From NCBI RefSeq assembly GCF_001894825.1, contig NZ_BCWY01000063.1, positions 1 through 57,735 of the forward strand: 57,735 nucleotides of DNA. The letters are read 5' to 3'. Source of the DNA: Rhodococcus jostii NBRC 16295. Lineage in GTDB: Bacteria > Actinomycetota > Actinomycetes > Mycobacteriales > Mycobacteriaceae. Numbering within the stretch: position 1 is the first letter of the stretch; each line of letters begins with the position of its first letter. The position numbers and the translations under genes are program-made. Under the pieces are notes generated by a model that worked only from the letters and a program-made list of their open reading frames with translations, was not told the origin of the DNA and searched no databases. Below are positions 1 to 9,531 of this stretch, one piece after another.

Positions 1-3000
1 CCGACGTCAGCGCGGCCCGCTCGTCCTCGCCGAGTACGTCGACGTCGCCGACCGGCGCGTCCGGCGCCGCGGTGACGGCGGCAAGGATCCGGACCAGCCG
101 GTCGGCGAACGCGGCCACGGTGGCCTCGTCGAAGATGTCGGTGGCGTACCCGAGCGCCGCGCTGATACCCGCGGGATGTCCGTCGACGTCCACGTTCTCC
201 CGCACTGTCAGCTGCAGGTCGAAGTTGATCGTGTCGAACGCGAGATCGACGGGTTCGACGTGCAGCCCCGGCAACTCCAACTCGGGGCGCTCGGTGTTCT
301 GGAATTCGAGCATCACCTGGAACAGCGGCGAGTACGCCGTCGACCGCGACGGTCGCAGACTCTCGACGACGCGTTCGAACGGGACGTCCGCGTGGGTGAA
401 CGCCCCGAGGTCGGCGTCCCGGACCTGCATGAGGAGTTCGGCGAACGTGCAGGCGCCGTCGACGGGTGTGCGGAGCACGAGGGTGTTCACGAACATCCCG
501 ACCAGGTCGTCGAGTTCGGCCTCGCCGCGTCCCGCGACGGGTGTGCCCACCGCGACGTCGTCCGAAGCGCTCAGCCGCGACAGCAGGACCGCCAGCGCGG
601 AGTGCAGGGCCATGAACACGGTCGATCCGTGCCTGCGGGCCATCTGCACCACACCCCTGTGCAGGTCCGGCGCGATCTCGAACTCGACGCGGCCTGCTCC
701 GAGGGTCCTGGCCGCCGGGCGGGGCCGGTCCGTCGGCAGTTCCAGCACGTCGGGGAGGTCGGCCAGCGTCGTGGTCCAGTAGTCCAGTTGGCGTGCGAGC
801 GGCGACTCTTCGTCGTCCTCGGCGCCGAGGAGGTCGCGCTGCCACAGCGTGTAGTCGGCGTACTGGATGGGTAGCGGGGTCCAGTCGGGCGCGGCGCCGT
901 GTAGCCGAGCCGTGTACGCCGACAGGACGTCGCGGGCGAGTGGAACCATCGAGAACCCGTCCGCCGCGATGTGGTGGACGACGACGGCCAGCAGGTGCTC
1001 GCCCTCGTCCGGCGCGAACAGCCGGGCCCGCACCGGCGCCTCCGCGGTCACGTCGAATCCCGCGGACAGGAGTCGGTGGAGGTCACCGTCGAGGTCCGTC
1101 GACGCGAACGCCTGCGGTGTGAGAACGGGCGCCACCTCCTCCGCCGCGAGGATCACCTGCCGCGGACCGCTGTCGGTCAGCGGGAACACGGTGCGCAGCG
1201 ATTCGTGGCGCTCGACGACGTCGGCGAGGGCCGCCTGCAGCGCCGGGACGTCGAGCGCCCCCACGAGCCGGAGCACGATCGCGACGTTGTATGCCCCACT
1301 GGTCGTGTCGAACTGGTTGATGAACCACATCCGCTGCTGGGCGAGCGAGACAGGGACCTCCCGCGACGGATCCCGCGGTGCGGGCCGCGACACCGCCCGC
1401 GCCTCCCCGCCCTCGGCGCGGGCGGCCAGCCCCGCGACGGTCGGGGAATCGAACACGTCGCGCACCCCGAGCCGGTCGCCGACCGCGGCGTTGATCCGGG
1501 CGACGAGGCGGGTCGCGGTCAGCGAGTTCCCGCCGAGCGCGAAGAAGCCGTCGTTCACCCCGACCCGGGCGACGCCGAGCAGGTCGGCGAACACGGCGGC
1601 GACGATTTCCTCGACCGGATTCCGTGGGGCGACGAACCCCACCGTGGCGGTGCCGAAGTCAGCTTCCGGCAGTGCCTTCCGGTCGAGTTTGCCGTTGACG
1701 GTCAGCGGGAGAGCGTCGATCACCACCACTGCGGACGGCACCATGTACGTCGGCACCGTCGCCCGGACCGCGTCGAGTACCGCGGCCGCGTCGACGTCCG
1801 CACCCGACTCCGGGACCACGTAGCCCACCAGCCGGTCGCCGTCCCGGTCGTCGCCGCGCACCACGACCACCGCCTGCGCCACCCCGGCGCACGCGGCCAG
1901 CGCCGCCTCCACCTCGCCGAGCTCCACCCGGAATCCGCGCAGCTGCACCTGGAAGTCGCTGCGCCCCACGTACTCGAGCCGGCCGACCGCACCCCATTTC
2001 ACGACGTCGCCCGACCGATACATGCGGGCGCCGGGGTCACGGCCGAACGGATCGGCGACGAAACGGGATGCGGTCAACGCGGACCGGCCGATGTAGCCGC
2101 GGGTCACCTGGTCACCCGACACGTACAGTTCGCCCACCACCCCGGGCGGCACCGGATGCAACCGGCTGTCGAGAACGTACACGCGCAGTCCCGGGAGCCC
2201 GCCGCCGATCACCGAACCCGGCATCGATGCGGCGAGCGCGCGGTCGAGCGCCAGGAAGCTGACGTGCACCGTGGTCTCGGTGATGCCGTACATGTTCACC
2301 AGCACCGGGGCGCGGTCGTCGTGCCGCGCGTACCACCGCTCGAGCTGTCCGACGTCGAGTGCCTCGCCGCCGAAGATCACGTGCCGCAACGACAGTGGCG
2401 TCCGGTCGGGGTCGTCGACGGCGCTCGCCGCCCGATCGGCCTCGGTCAGCTGGTAGAACGCCGTCGGGGTCTGGTTCAGCACAGTCACCCGTTCCCGGCG
2501 GAGCAGTTCGAGGAACGCGTCCGGCGACCGCGCGGTGAAGTAGTCGACCAGCACCAGCCTGCCACCGTGGACGAGCGCTCCCCAGAGTTCCCAGACGGAG
2601 AAGTCGAAGGCGTACGAATGGAAGAGCGTCCACACGTCGGACGCGTCGAACCCGAACAGCTCCCGGGTGTCGGCCAGCAGCGTGACGACGCAGCGGTGGG
2701 ACACCTGAACGCCTTTCGGCCGCCCGGTCGATCCCGACGTGAAGATCACGTACGCGACGGCGTCCGGCCACAGCGGCCGCAGCCGGTCCGGGTCGGTGAC
2801 CGGCAATCCGGACAGGTCGCTCACGGCGCGGACCGTCTCGGGATCGTCGATCATCACGCACGGAATTCCGGCCGGCACCAGCGGGGCGAAGTCGGCACTC
2901 ACCACGGCGCAGACGGGGTGCGCGTCCTCGAACATCGCCGCCACCCGCTCGGCAGGGTAGCTGGTGTCGACCGGGACGTATCCGCCACCGGCCGCGAGGA

Positions 3001-6000
3001 TCGCCAGCAGCGTCACCACGAGGGCCGGCGTGCGCTCGACCATCACCGCGACCAGCGACTCGGCGCCCACACCCTCGGCGATCAGCAACCGCGCCAACCG
3101 GTTCGCCCGCTCGTCCAGTTCCCGGTAGGTCAGCGTCTCGTCGCCGCCCACCACCGCGGTGGCGTCCGGGGTGTCCGCGGCCACCCGTGCGAACAACTCG
3201 ACCACGGTCTGCGCGTCGGCGGCGACCCCGGCGCGGTTCCACCCGTCCAGCACCAGGTCCCGCTCGGCCGTTCCGAGGACCGCGATGTCTCCCACCGCCG
3301 CAGCCGGGTCGTCCACCACCGCCCGCAGTACCCGCACGAAGCGTTCGCCGAACCCCTCCGCCGACGTCCGGTCGAACACGTCCGTCGCATACAGGAACGC
3401 GGCCGACATGCCCGCGGCAGAGCCCTTGTCGTCGTGGTACTCGGCGAGCGACAACTGCAGGTCGAACTTGGCGACCCCCGGATCGACGTCGACCGCTTCG
3501 ACGGTCAGGCCCGGAAGTTCGAGGTGCGCGCGGACGGTGTTCTGGAATTCGAGCAGCACCTGAAACAGCGGCGAATGGGACGTCGACCGGGACGGCGCCA
3601 GTTCCTCGACGACGCTCTCGAAGGGAACGTCCGTGTGCCCGAACGCGCCCAGATCCGTGTCGCGCGCGCGGGCCAACACGTCGGTGAACACCTCGGCGGG
3701 GTCGACCCGCGTCCGCAACACCAGCGTGTTGACGAACATCCCCACCAGGTCGTCCAAGGCCGCCTCGCCGCGACCCGCGATGGGGGTGCCGATGGCGACG
3801 TCGTCCGACCCGGACATCCTCGACACCAGCACCGCGAGCGCCGCGTGCATCACCATGAACAGCGTCGCGTTGTGCTCGCGCGCGAGCAAGAGCAGCTGCC
3901 GGTGCAGGCCCGCGTCGATCGAGAACGGTGCGCTCGCACCTGCGAGCGATCGGACGACCGGCCGATTCCGGTCGAGGGGCAGGGCGCTGACCTCGGGGAG
4001 CTCAGCCAGCGCACCCCGCCAGTAATGCAGCTGCCGCGACATGAGGCTGTCCGGGTCCTCGGCGCTGCCGAGGAGTCGCCGCTGCCACACGCTGAAGTCG
4101 GCGTACTGCACGGGCAGCGGATCCCAGCTCGGCGCGGCCCCGGACCGGCGAGCCGAGTACGCCACCATCAGGTCGCGGGCCAGCGGCGCGAGCGACGCCC
4201 CGTCGGCGGCGATGTGGTGCACCACCATCACGAGGACGTGCTCGTCCGGACCGGTCCACAACAGACCAGCCCGCAGCGGGACCTTCGCGCTCACGTCGAA
4301 CCCGCCGGCAAGGAGGGTCGCGATCCGGTCGAGCAGCGACTCGTCGCCGTCGACCTGCGGGGTGAGATCGGGAACGACCTCGGCGGCATCGACGATCACC
4401 TGGTGCGGTCCGTCCGTCGACGCGGGATACACGGTGCGCAACGATTCGTGCCGGTCGATCACGTCGCTCACCGCGGCCCGCAACGTGTCCGCGTCCAGGG
4501 GCCCGGTCAGGCGCACGGCCATCGGGATGTTGTACGCCACCGACGAAGTGTCGAACTGGTTGATGAACCACATCCGTTGCTGGGCCAGCGACAACGGAAT
4601 CCGCTCGGGGCGCTCGCCGACGATCAGCGGCGGCCGGTCCACGAGTTCCGTGCCCGCGCGCCGAACGTAAGCCGCGAGCAGTTCGGCGGTGGGCGCCTCG
4701 AACAGCGCCCGCACGCCCACGTCCGATCCGAGCGAGGCGTTGACGCGCGCGATCACCCGGGTCGCCACCAGGGAGTTGCCGCCGAGGTCGAAGAAGCTGT
4801 CGTCGACACTGATCCGGTCGACTCCGAGGACTTCGGTGAAGACCTCGGCGATCGTCTCCTCGACCGGGTCGGCCGGCGCCTTGAACTCGGCTGCCGCGGA
4901 CAGGAACCGCGGTTCCGGCAGCGCCGCGCGGTCCAGCTTCCCGACCGGGTTCAACGGAATCTCGTCCAGCACCACGATTACCGAGGGAACCATATACGCC
5001 GGCAACCGGTTCCGCACCTGCCGCAGCAGTTCCGTCGTCTCGATCGGCCTGCCGGGCGCGGGGACGACGTAGGAGACCAGCACCGTGTCTCCCGACGGTC
5101 CGGGCCGACCGATGGTGACGGCGAGCCGCACGTCGGAATGGGTCTGCAGCATCGCGTCGATCTCGCCGAGCTCGATCCGGAATCCGCGCACCTTCACCTG
5201 GAAGTCGCTGCGCCGCAGATATTCGAGCGTATGGTCGGGCCGCCACCGCACCACGTCGCCGGTGCGGTACATCCGGCCCCGGCCGTACGGGTCGGCGACG
5301 AACCGCGCGGCGGTGAGACCGGGCCGCCGGTGATACCCCCGGGCCAGACCGGGTCCGGCGATGTACAGCTCACCCGGGACGCCGACGGGAACCGGATGCA
5401 ACCGGGCGTCGAGCACCACTTCCTCGGCGCCGCGGATCGGCCCGCCCAGCGTGATCGGGTCGCCGGGGGTCATCGGTGTGCTGATGTTCGCCATGATCGT
5501 GGTTTCGGTGGGCCCGTAGGCGTTGTACAGCCGGCGGTCGGGCGCCCACCGGGCCACCAGTTCGGGCGGGCACGCCTCACCGCCCACGACCACGTCGAGG
5601 AAGTCGTCGAGCGCGCCGGGTGGAATCGTGCCCAGCGCCGCGGTGGTGACGAAGCCGTGGGTGACGCGTTCGTCTCTGAGCAGGTCGGCCAGTTCCGAGC
5701 CGCCGTAGGCGGACGGCGGCACGACCACCATCGTCGCGCCCACCCCGAAGGCCTGCAGGTACTCGAACACGGACGCGTCGAAACTCGGAGTCGAGAAATG
5801 CAGTGTCCGAGACGATCTCGTGGCATGAAACCGTTCCTGCTGGTCGGCCGCGAAGTTGTCCAGCCCCCGGTGGGTGACGGTCACGCCCTTCGGCTGTCCG
5901 GTCGATCCGGACGTGTAGATCAGGTACGCGGCATGGTCCAGATGGAGCGGCCGGATGCGGTCGGAGTCGGTGAGCGGACTGTCGGAGCGGGCGGCGCAGG

Positions 6001-8545
6001 TTGCCTGGAAATCCGGATCGTCCAGCACCAGCCACGGAATCGAGTCGTGCAGACGGTCCCGCAGCGACTCCTCCGTCAGACCCAGCACCGCGCCCGAATC
6101 GGCGAGCATGTAATCGATCCGGTCGGCCGGATAGTTCGGGTCCACCGGAACGAAGGCCGCACCGGTCTTCGCGACCGCCCACACGGACGCCACCGACCGG
6201 AACGACCGCGGCAACGCCAGCGCGACGGACGATTCGGGCCCCACCCCGCGGTCGATCAGCATCCGGGCGACCTGCGTCGACCACCGATCCAGTTCCCCGT
6301 ACGACAACTCCTCACCCTGCCGCGACAGGGCGGTCGCCGCCGGATCCAGCGCCGCCGCGTCCGCGAACAGCACCGGCAGGGTGCGCTCGGACCGGCCGGG
6401 CCGTCCCCGTACCGGGGTCACTGCCGAACGTTCCTCGTCGGACAGGATCTCGATGTCACCCACCGGAACGTCGGGCCCGGCCGCCATCGCGTCGAGTATG
6501 CGGCGGAACCGCTCGGCCGCCACCCGGATCGTGCGGGCATCGAACAGGTCTGCGGCGAAACCGAATTCGACGCTGACACCCGCCTCGCCGGCCGCTTCCG
6601 TCACGGACACGCACAGGTCGAGGCCGGAGAGCGCGGAACCGTGCGAGCCGGGCGGCCGGGTGTCGAGCAGCACCTGGACGATCGGCGCGTAGGCGTCCGA
6701 CCTCGACACGTCGAGCTCCCCCACGAGACGCTCGAACGGGACACCGGTGTGCTCCCGCGCCGCGGCGGCGACGTCCCGGACCTGCGACAGGTAGTCGCGG
6801 CAGGACGTCCCGGCCGCGTACCGCGAACGAACCACCACGGTATCCGTGCGGTCGCCGACCTCCACCGCTGTTCCCACGGCGATGTCGCCGCTCCCGGTGA
6901 CCCGGCCGAGCAGGATCGACAACGCCGCGAGGAACACCGTGCCGGTGCCGGTGTCCACCGAGTCGGCCAGGGCGGCCACACGAGCATGCAACGCACCCGG
7001 CAACACCACGGTGACCCGGTCACTCGCCTCCGACAATCTCGCGGGCCGCTGCCGGTCGGTCGGCAACGGCAGGACGTCGGGCAGCCCGGCCAGCGTCCTG
7101 CGCCAGTACTCGACTTCCTCCGCCTCGCGCAGAAGTTGCTCGCCGGCACGGGCACTGGTCTCGTGGATGCTGCCCACCCGGGAGTTCGGGTCGGCGGTGG
7201 CCAGTTCCTCGAGCAGCTCCACGAACTGCTGGTGGTGATCCCGCAGCTCCGGCTCCGCGTAGCGGCTCGGGTTCGCACGGAAGTCCACGAAGATCCTGGT
7301 GGGCGTGCCGCTCTGATAGACGTTGATCAGCAGGTCCTCGACCGGACCGGACGTGACGATGTGGAAGTCGCCGAGAAGCGGACCCAGCGCGACCTCCTGG
7401 CGGAACAACATCACGTTCACCATCGGCCCGTACAGCGCCGTCGTCGCGCTCTCACCGGCGTCGCGGCGGATGTCGTCGAGGCTGCACCGCTGATGCCGCA
7501 GCGCCCCCACCAGTTCACGCTGAACTTTCTCGATCAGTTCCGCGACGGTGTCCTCGGCGGAGACGTGAACCGGCATGGGCGCCACGTTGACGAGCATGCC
7601 GCCGGAGTTGCGGAGCACCGCGGTGGTGCGCGCCGACACCGGAATGGTCACCAGCACATCGGTTCTGCCGGTGCGCCTCGCGAGATAGCATGCCGCGGCG
7701 GCGATGATGGTCGCCGCCGACAGGCTGTCGCGGGAATCGAGAACGGCCACGACCTCGTCCGAGAGGACTGCGCTCTCCACCGTGCTGGCCGCCGACACAT
7801 GCCCCGCCGTCCGCGCCAGCGTCGTCCCCTCGAGCCCGGCCACCCGCTGCGCCCAGTACTCCCGGTCGGTCACGAAACGGTCGGAGTTCCGGTACCGGCT
7901 GTCGATGTCGTACAACTGCCGCAGGCTCACCGCCCGGTTCGGATCCGGCTCGCGGCCCGCGACTTTCGCGGAGTAGCGGTGCGCGATACGGCGCAGCATC
8001 GTCATGGCGCCGTAACCGTCGAGGGCGACGTGGTGAATCCTGCTGTACCACAGGAAGTGCGCGTCACCGGTCTGCAGGATCGACGTCTCCACCAGGCGGT
8101 CGGCGCTCAGGTCGAGCGGTGTGACGTAGTCACGCTCCATCCACTCGTGGGCCGCCGCCACCGGGTCCTCCTCCTCCTCGGCGCGGAAGTCGACGTACGC
8201 GATCGAGGTGTCGGTCTGGTGGTCCACGTACTGCAGCGGCCGTCCGTCGACGTCGAACACCTTGAGGAAGGGCGACTCGAACTCGCGGGCAGCCTCCACC
8301 GTCTCCTGCCGGAGCAGGTCGATGTCCAGGGCACCGGAGAACTCGACGTACTGGGCGATCGAGATGGGAACCTCGGGCTCGAGTTGCTGCGCGAACCACG
8401 TGGCCCGCTGCGCCGCCGAGAGGGGAATCGTTTCGCCGCCCCCCGGAGCAGCAACGACCGTTCGCTCCCCCGGCCCACGGACATCCGCGGGGCGGCGCGT
8501 TTCTCCCGCCCCCGGAACGGGTCCTTCACCTTGTCCAGGGCACAC
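1..8545 (-). CDS. Nonribosomal peptide synthetase, N-terminal part (C - half C - A - T - C - A(Thr) - T - C ...), runs off left edge
   Basis: Assembly-line peptide synthetase, open for more than 2,840 codons without a stop. Going leftwards it has a C domain resembling starter/aryl-accepting C domains (PLSAAQRATWFAQQLEP at about 8430; HHxxxDG motif HHVALDG near 8030); a second C-terminal half of a C domain (about 7140-6440) lacking HHxxxDG; A1 (about 6400-4920; core YTSGSTG near 5925); T1 (LGGNSL, about 4775); C2 (SLAQQRMWF about 4590; HHIAADG about 4215); A2 (about 3205-1660); T2 (LGGNSL, about 1535); and C3 (about 1360-90; HHIAADG about 970). The window stops in the linker before A3. Read by the GrsA positions, A2 gives D-F-W-N-I-G-M-V-H, the canonical threonine code; A1 gives D-A-F-F-V-G-A-I-M, which I cannot assign. 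No E domain is seen. The start is uncertain: GTG at 8545 follows GAGG, and an in-frame ATG at 8665 overlaps the divergent regulator. The starter C and Thr fit a siderophore or acyl-peptide, but no IdeR-like box is seen, so the product is open. Confidence 0.9.
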   Translation of the reverse strand, partial: MCPGQGEGPVPGAGETRRPADVRGPGERTVVAAPGGGETIPLSAAQRATWFAQQLEPEVPISIAQYVEFSGALDIDLLRQETVEAAREFESPFLKVFDVDGRPLQYVDHQTDTSIAYVDFRAEEEEDPVAAAHEWMERDYVTPLDLSADRLVETSILQTGDAHFLWYSRIHHVALDGYGAMTMLRRIAHRYSAKVAGREPDPNRAVSLRQLYDIDSRYRNSDRFVTDREYWAQRVAGLEGTTLARTAGHVSAASTVESAVLSDEVVAVLDSRDSLSAATIIAAAACYLARRTGRTDVLVTIPVSARTTAVLRNSGGMLVNVAPMPVHVSAEDTVAELIEKVQRELVGALRHQRCSLDDIRRDAGESATTALYGPMVNVMLFRQEVALGPLLGDFHIVTSGPVEDLLINVYQSGTPTRIFVDFRANPSRYAEPELRDHHQQFVELLEELATADPNSRVGSIHETSARAGEQLLREAEEVEYWRRTLAGLPDVLPLPTDRQRPARLSEASDRVTVVLPGALHARVAALADSVDTGTGTVFLAALSILLGRVTGSGDIAVGTAVEVGDRTDTVVVRSRYAAGTSCRDYLSQVRDVAAAAREHTGVPFERLVGELDVSRSDAYAPIVQVLLDTRPPGSHGSALSGLDLCVSVTEAAGEAGVSVEFGFAADLFDARTIRVAAERFRRILDAMAAGPDVPVGDIEILSDEERSAVTPVRGRPGRSERTLPVLFADAAALDPAATALSRQGEELSYGELDRWSTQVARMLIDRGVGPESSVALALPRSFRSVASVWAVAKTGAAFVPVDPNYPADRIDYMLADSGAVLGLTEESLRDRLHDSIPWLVLDDPDFQATCAARSDSPLTDSDRIRPLHLDHAAYLIYTSGSTGQPKGVTVTHRGLDNFAADQQERFHATRSSRTLHFSTPSFDASVFEYLQAFGVGATMVVVPPSAYGGSELADLLRDERVTHGFVTTAALGTIPPGALDDFLDVVVGGEACPPELVARWAPDRRLYNAYGPTETTIMANISTPMTPGDPITLGGPIRGAEEVVLDARLHPVPVGVPGELYIAGPGLARGYHRRPGLTAARFVADPYGRGRMYRTGDVVRWRPDHTLEYLRRSDFQVKVRGFRIELGEIDAMLQTHSDVRLAVTIGRPGPSGDTVLVSYVVPAPGRPIETTELLRQVRNRLPAYMVPSVIVVLDEIPLNPVGKLDRAALPEPRFLSAAAEFKAPADPVEETIAEVFTEVLGVDRISVDDSFFDLGGNSLVATRVIARVNASLGSDVGVRALFEAPTAELLAAYVRRAGTELVDRPPLIVGERPERIPLSLAQQRMWFINQFDTSSVAYNIPMAVRLTGPLDADTLRAAVSDVIDRHESLRTVYPASTDGPHQVIVDAAEVVPDLTPQVDGDESLLDRIATLLAGGFDVSAKVPLRAGLLWTGPDEHVLVMVVHHIAADGASLAPLARDLMVAYSARRSGAAPSWDPLPVQYADFSVWQRRLLGSAEDPDSLMSRQLHYWRGALAELPEVSALPLDRNRPVVRSLAGASAPFSIDAGLHRQLLLLAREHNATLFMVMHAALAVLVSRMSGSDDVAIGTPIAGRGEAALDDLVGMFVNTLVLRTRVDPAEVFTDVLARARDTDLGAFGHTDVPFESVVEELAPSRSTSHSPLFQVLLEFQNTVRAHLELPGLTVEAVDVDPGVAKFDLQLSLAEYHDDKGSAAGMSAAFLYATDVFDRTSAEGFGERFVRVLRAVVDDPAAAVGDIAVLGTAERDLVLDGWNRAGVAADAQTVVELFARVAADTPDATAVVGGDETLTYRELDERANRLARLLIAEGVGAESLVAVMVERTPALVVTLLAILAAGGGYVPVDTSYPAERVAAMFEDAHPVCAVVSADFAPLVPAGIPCVMIDDPETVRAVSDLSGLPVTDPDRLRPLWPDAVAYVIFTSGSTGRPKGVQVSHRCVVTLLADTRELFGFDASDVWTLFHSYAFDFSVWELWGALVHGGRLVLVDYFTARSPDAFLELLRRERVTVLNQTPTAFYQLTEADRAASAVDDPDRTPLSLRHVIFGGEALDVGQLERWYARHDDRAPVLVNMYGITETTVHVSFLALDRALAASMPGSVIGGGLPGLRVYVLDSRLHPVPPGVVGELYVSGDQVTRGYIGRSALTASRFVADPFGRDPGARMYRSGDVVKWGAVGRLEYVGRSDFQVQLRGFRVELGEVEAALAACAGVAQAVVVVRGDDRDGDRLVGYVVPESGADVDAAAVLDAVRATVPTYMVPSAVVVIDALPLTVNGKLDRKALPEADFGTATVGFVAPRNPVEEIVAAVFADLLGVARVGVNDGFFALGGNSLTATRLVARINAAVGDRLGVRDVFDSPTVAGLAARAEGGEARAVSRPAPRDPSREVPVSLAQQRMWFINQFDTTSGAYNVAIVLRLVGALDVPALQAALADVVERHESLRTVFPLTDSGPRQVILAAEEVAPVLTPQAFASTDLDGDLHRLLSAGFDVTAEAPVRARLFAPDEGEHLLAVVVHHIAADGFSMVPLARDVLSAYTARLHGAAPDWTPLPIQYADYTLWQRDLLGAEDDEESPLARQLDYWTTTLADLPDVLELPTDRPRPAARTLGAGRVEFEIAPDLHRGVVQMARRHGSTVFMALHSALAVLLSRLSASDDVAVGTPVAGRGEAELDDLVGMFVNTLVLRTPVDGACTFAELLMQVRDADLGAFTHADVPFERVVESLRPSRSTAYSPLFQVMLEFQNTERPELELPGLHVEPVDLAFDTINFDLQLTVRENVDVDGHPAGISAALGYATDIFDEATVAAFADRLVRILAAVTAAPDAPVGDVDVLGEDERAALTS

Positions 8546-8643
8546 TCGAACTCGACCTCGCCCCGCCCAACCAGGGCGGACGCACTCTCTCGAGTATCCG
8601 CCCCAGCGCTGCGCCGGGTCCAGGGCACTGCGGGTCCAAGGGC
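8533..8643. repeat. Three direct copies of an 11-bp motif between the NRPS and its divergent regulator
   Basis: GTCCAGGGCAC occurs at 8533-8543 and exactly again at 8618-8628; a degenerate copy, GTCCAAGGGC, follows at 8634-8643. They lie in the 118-bp divergent space between the probable NRPS start (8545) and the TetR start (8664). They could be operator half-sites. If the NRPS starts at ATG 8665 instead, they would be coding. No IdeR/DtxR-like palindrome is visible here. Confidence 0.4.
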
Positions 8644-8663
8644 GCCGATGGATACTGGGCCTC

Positions 8664-9362
8664 ATGACCGAGCGCGTCGACACCCCTGGAATCGAACCCG
8701 CGGACTTCCGCGTGCACGTCGTGGCGCAGGCCATCCGGCTGTTCTCCGAGCACGGGTACGAGGCGACGACCGTCGAACAGATCGCGTCGGCCGCGGGGGT
8801 GTCCCGGCGGACGTTCTTCCGCCAGTTCCGCTCCAAGGAGGACGTGATCTTCGCCGACCACGAATCGCTCCTGCAGCAGGCCGGCGACTACCTGTCCGCC
8901 GAATCCGACGACCCCTGGGCGTCGGTCTGCCAGACGGCGGGCCTGGTCTTCGACCGGTTTCGCGAGAACCGTGAGCTGTCGGAACGCCGGTACCAGGTGG
9001 TCCAGCGGGTCCCCGCACTGCGCGACCGGGAGATCGTGACCGGGTTCCGCTACGAGCGGCTGTTCGTCGACTATCTGCGCGGCGTCGTACCCACCGAACC
9101 CGTCCTGAAGGTCATCGGGTTCGCGGCCGCCGTCACTGCGTGCCACAACTTCCTGCTCAGGAACATGATCAAGGGTGACCCCGACGCCACCGCCGACGAA
9201 CTCGAGCGGGCCCTGCTCGACGTGCGCCGGACGTTCGGCGTGGCTCCGGGGGCATCGACGCAGGACAGGGACGCGGTGCTGGTGGTTTCGTATCCCCCGG
9301 GAACCCCCGTGGAGGAGATCACCGGGCGGATCCGAACCCAGCTGTCCCGGCGCGGGCGGTGA
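8664..9362 (+). CDS. TetR/AcrR-family transcriptional regulator
   Basis: 232-aa DNA-binding repressor. The N-terminal helix-turn-helix is clear at residues ~15-60: AIRLFSEHGYEATTVEQIA followed by GVSRRTFFRQFRSKEDV, the usual TetR signature. The C-terminal ligand domain is not assignable. ATG 8664 was chosen because the HTH begins about 15 residues later, the normal TetR spacing. It diverges from the NRPS and lies 169 bp upstream of the acyl-CoA dehydrogenase gene, so either neighbour could be its target; a perfect GGCACT-C-AGTGCC palindrome lies just downstream of it. The effector is unknown. Confidence 0.85.
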   Translation: MTERVDTPGIEPADFRVHVVAQAIRLFSEHGYEATTVEQIASAAGVSRRTFFRQFRSKEDVIFADHESLLQQAGDYLSAESDDPWASVCQTAGLVFDRFRENRELSERRYQVVQRVPALRDREIVTGFRYERLFVDYLRGVVPTEPVLKVIGFAAAVTACHNFLLRNMIKGDPDATADELERALLDVRRTFGVAPGASTQDRDAVLVVSYPPGTPVEEITGRIRTQLSRRGR

Positions 9363-9386
9363 GCGGACGGGTGACGACACCCACCC

Positions 9387-9436
9387 TTGACTGGCACTCA
9401 GTGCCGTGGTTGACTGCACTGTAGTGGCAGTAGTTT
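9387..9436 (+). promoter_or_regulatory. Palindrome and putative promoter upstream of fadE25
   Basis: A perfect 13-bp palindrome (GGCACT-C-AGTGCC) lies at 9393-9405, flanked by TTGACT at 9387-9392 and TTGACT at 9410-9415. The second hexamer is followed by TAGTTT at 9431-9436 (15-bp spacer, shorter than ideal). The layout suggests a promoter with an overlapping repressor site for fadE25, about 95 bp before its start. The promoter call is inference; the repeat is directly visible. Confidence 0.4.
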
Positions 9437-9531
9437 GCCGACCACGAACGTTGCGGCACACCTGAACGAATATGACCCTGGCACGGAGTGCCTCGGACTC
9501 GGTGCCGTCGAGACTCAGCAAGGAGCGCCCC

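Noticed and set aside
8546..8663. IdeR/DtxR iron box at the NRPS promoter
   Set aside because: No TTAGGTTAGGCTAACC-like palindrome was found on either strand, so a siderophore call is not supported by regulation.
971..8974. A 2,667-codon open frame on the plus strand opposite the NRPS
   Set aside because: It is the antisense shadow of the GC-rich NRPS: composition is Arg/His/Gly-rich without domains, while the minus strand encodes ordered C, A and T motifs.
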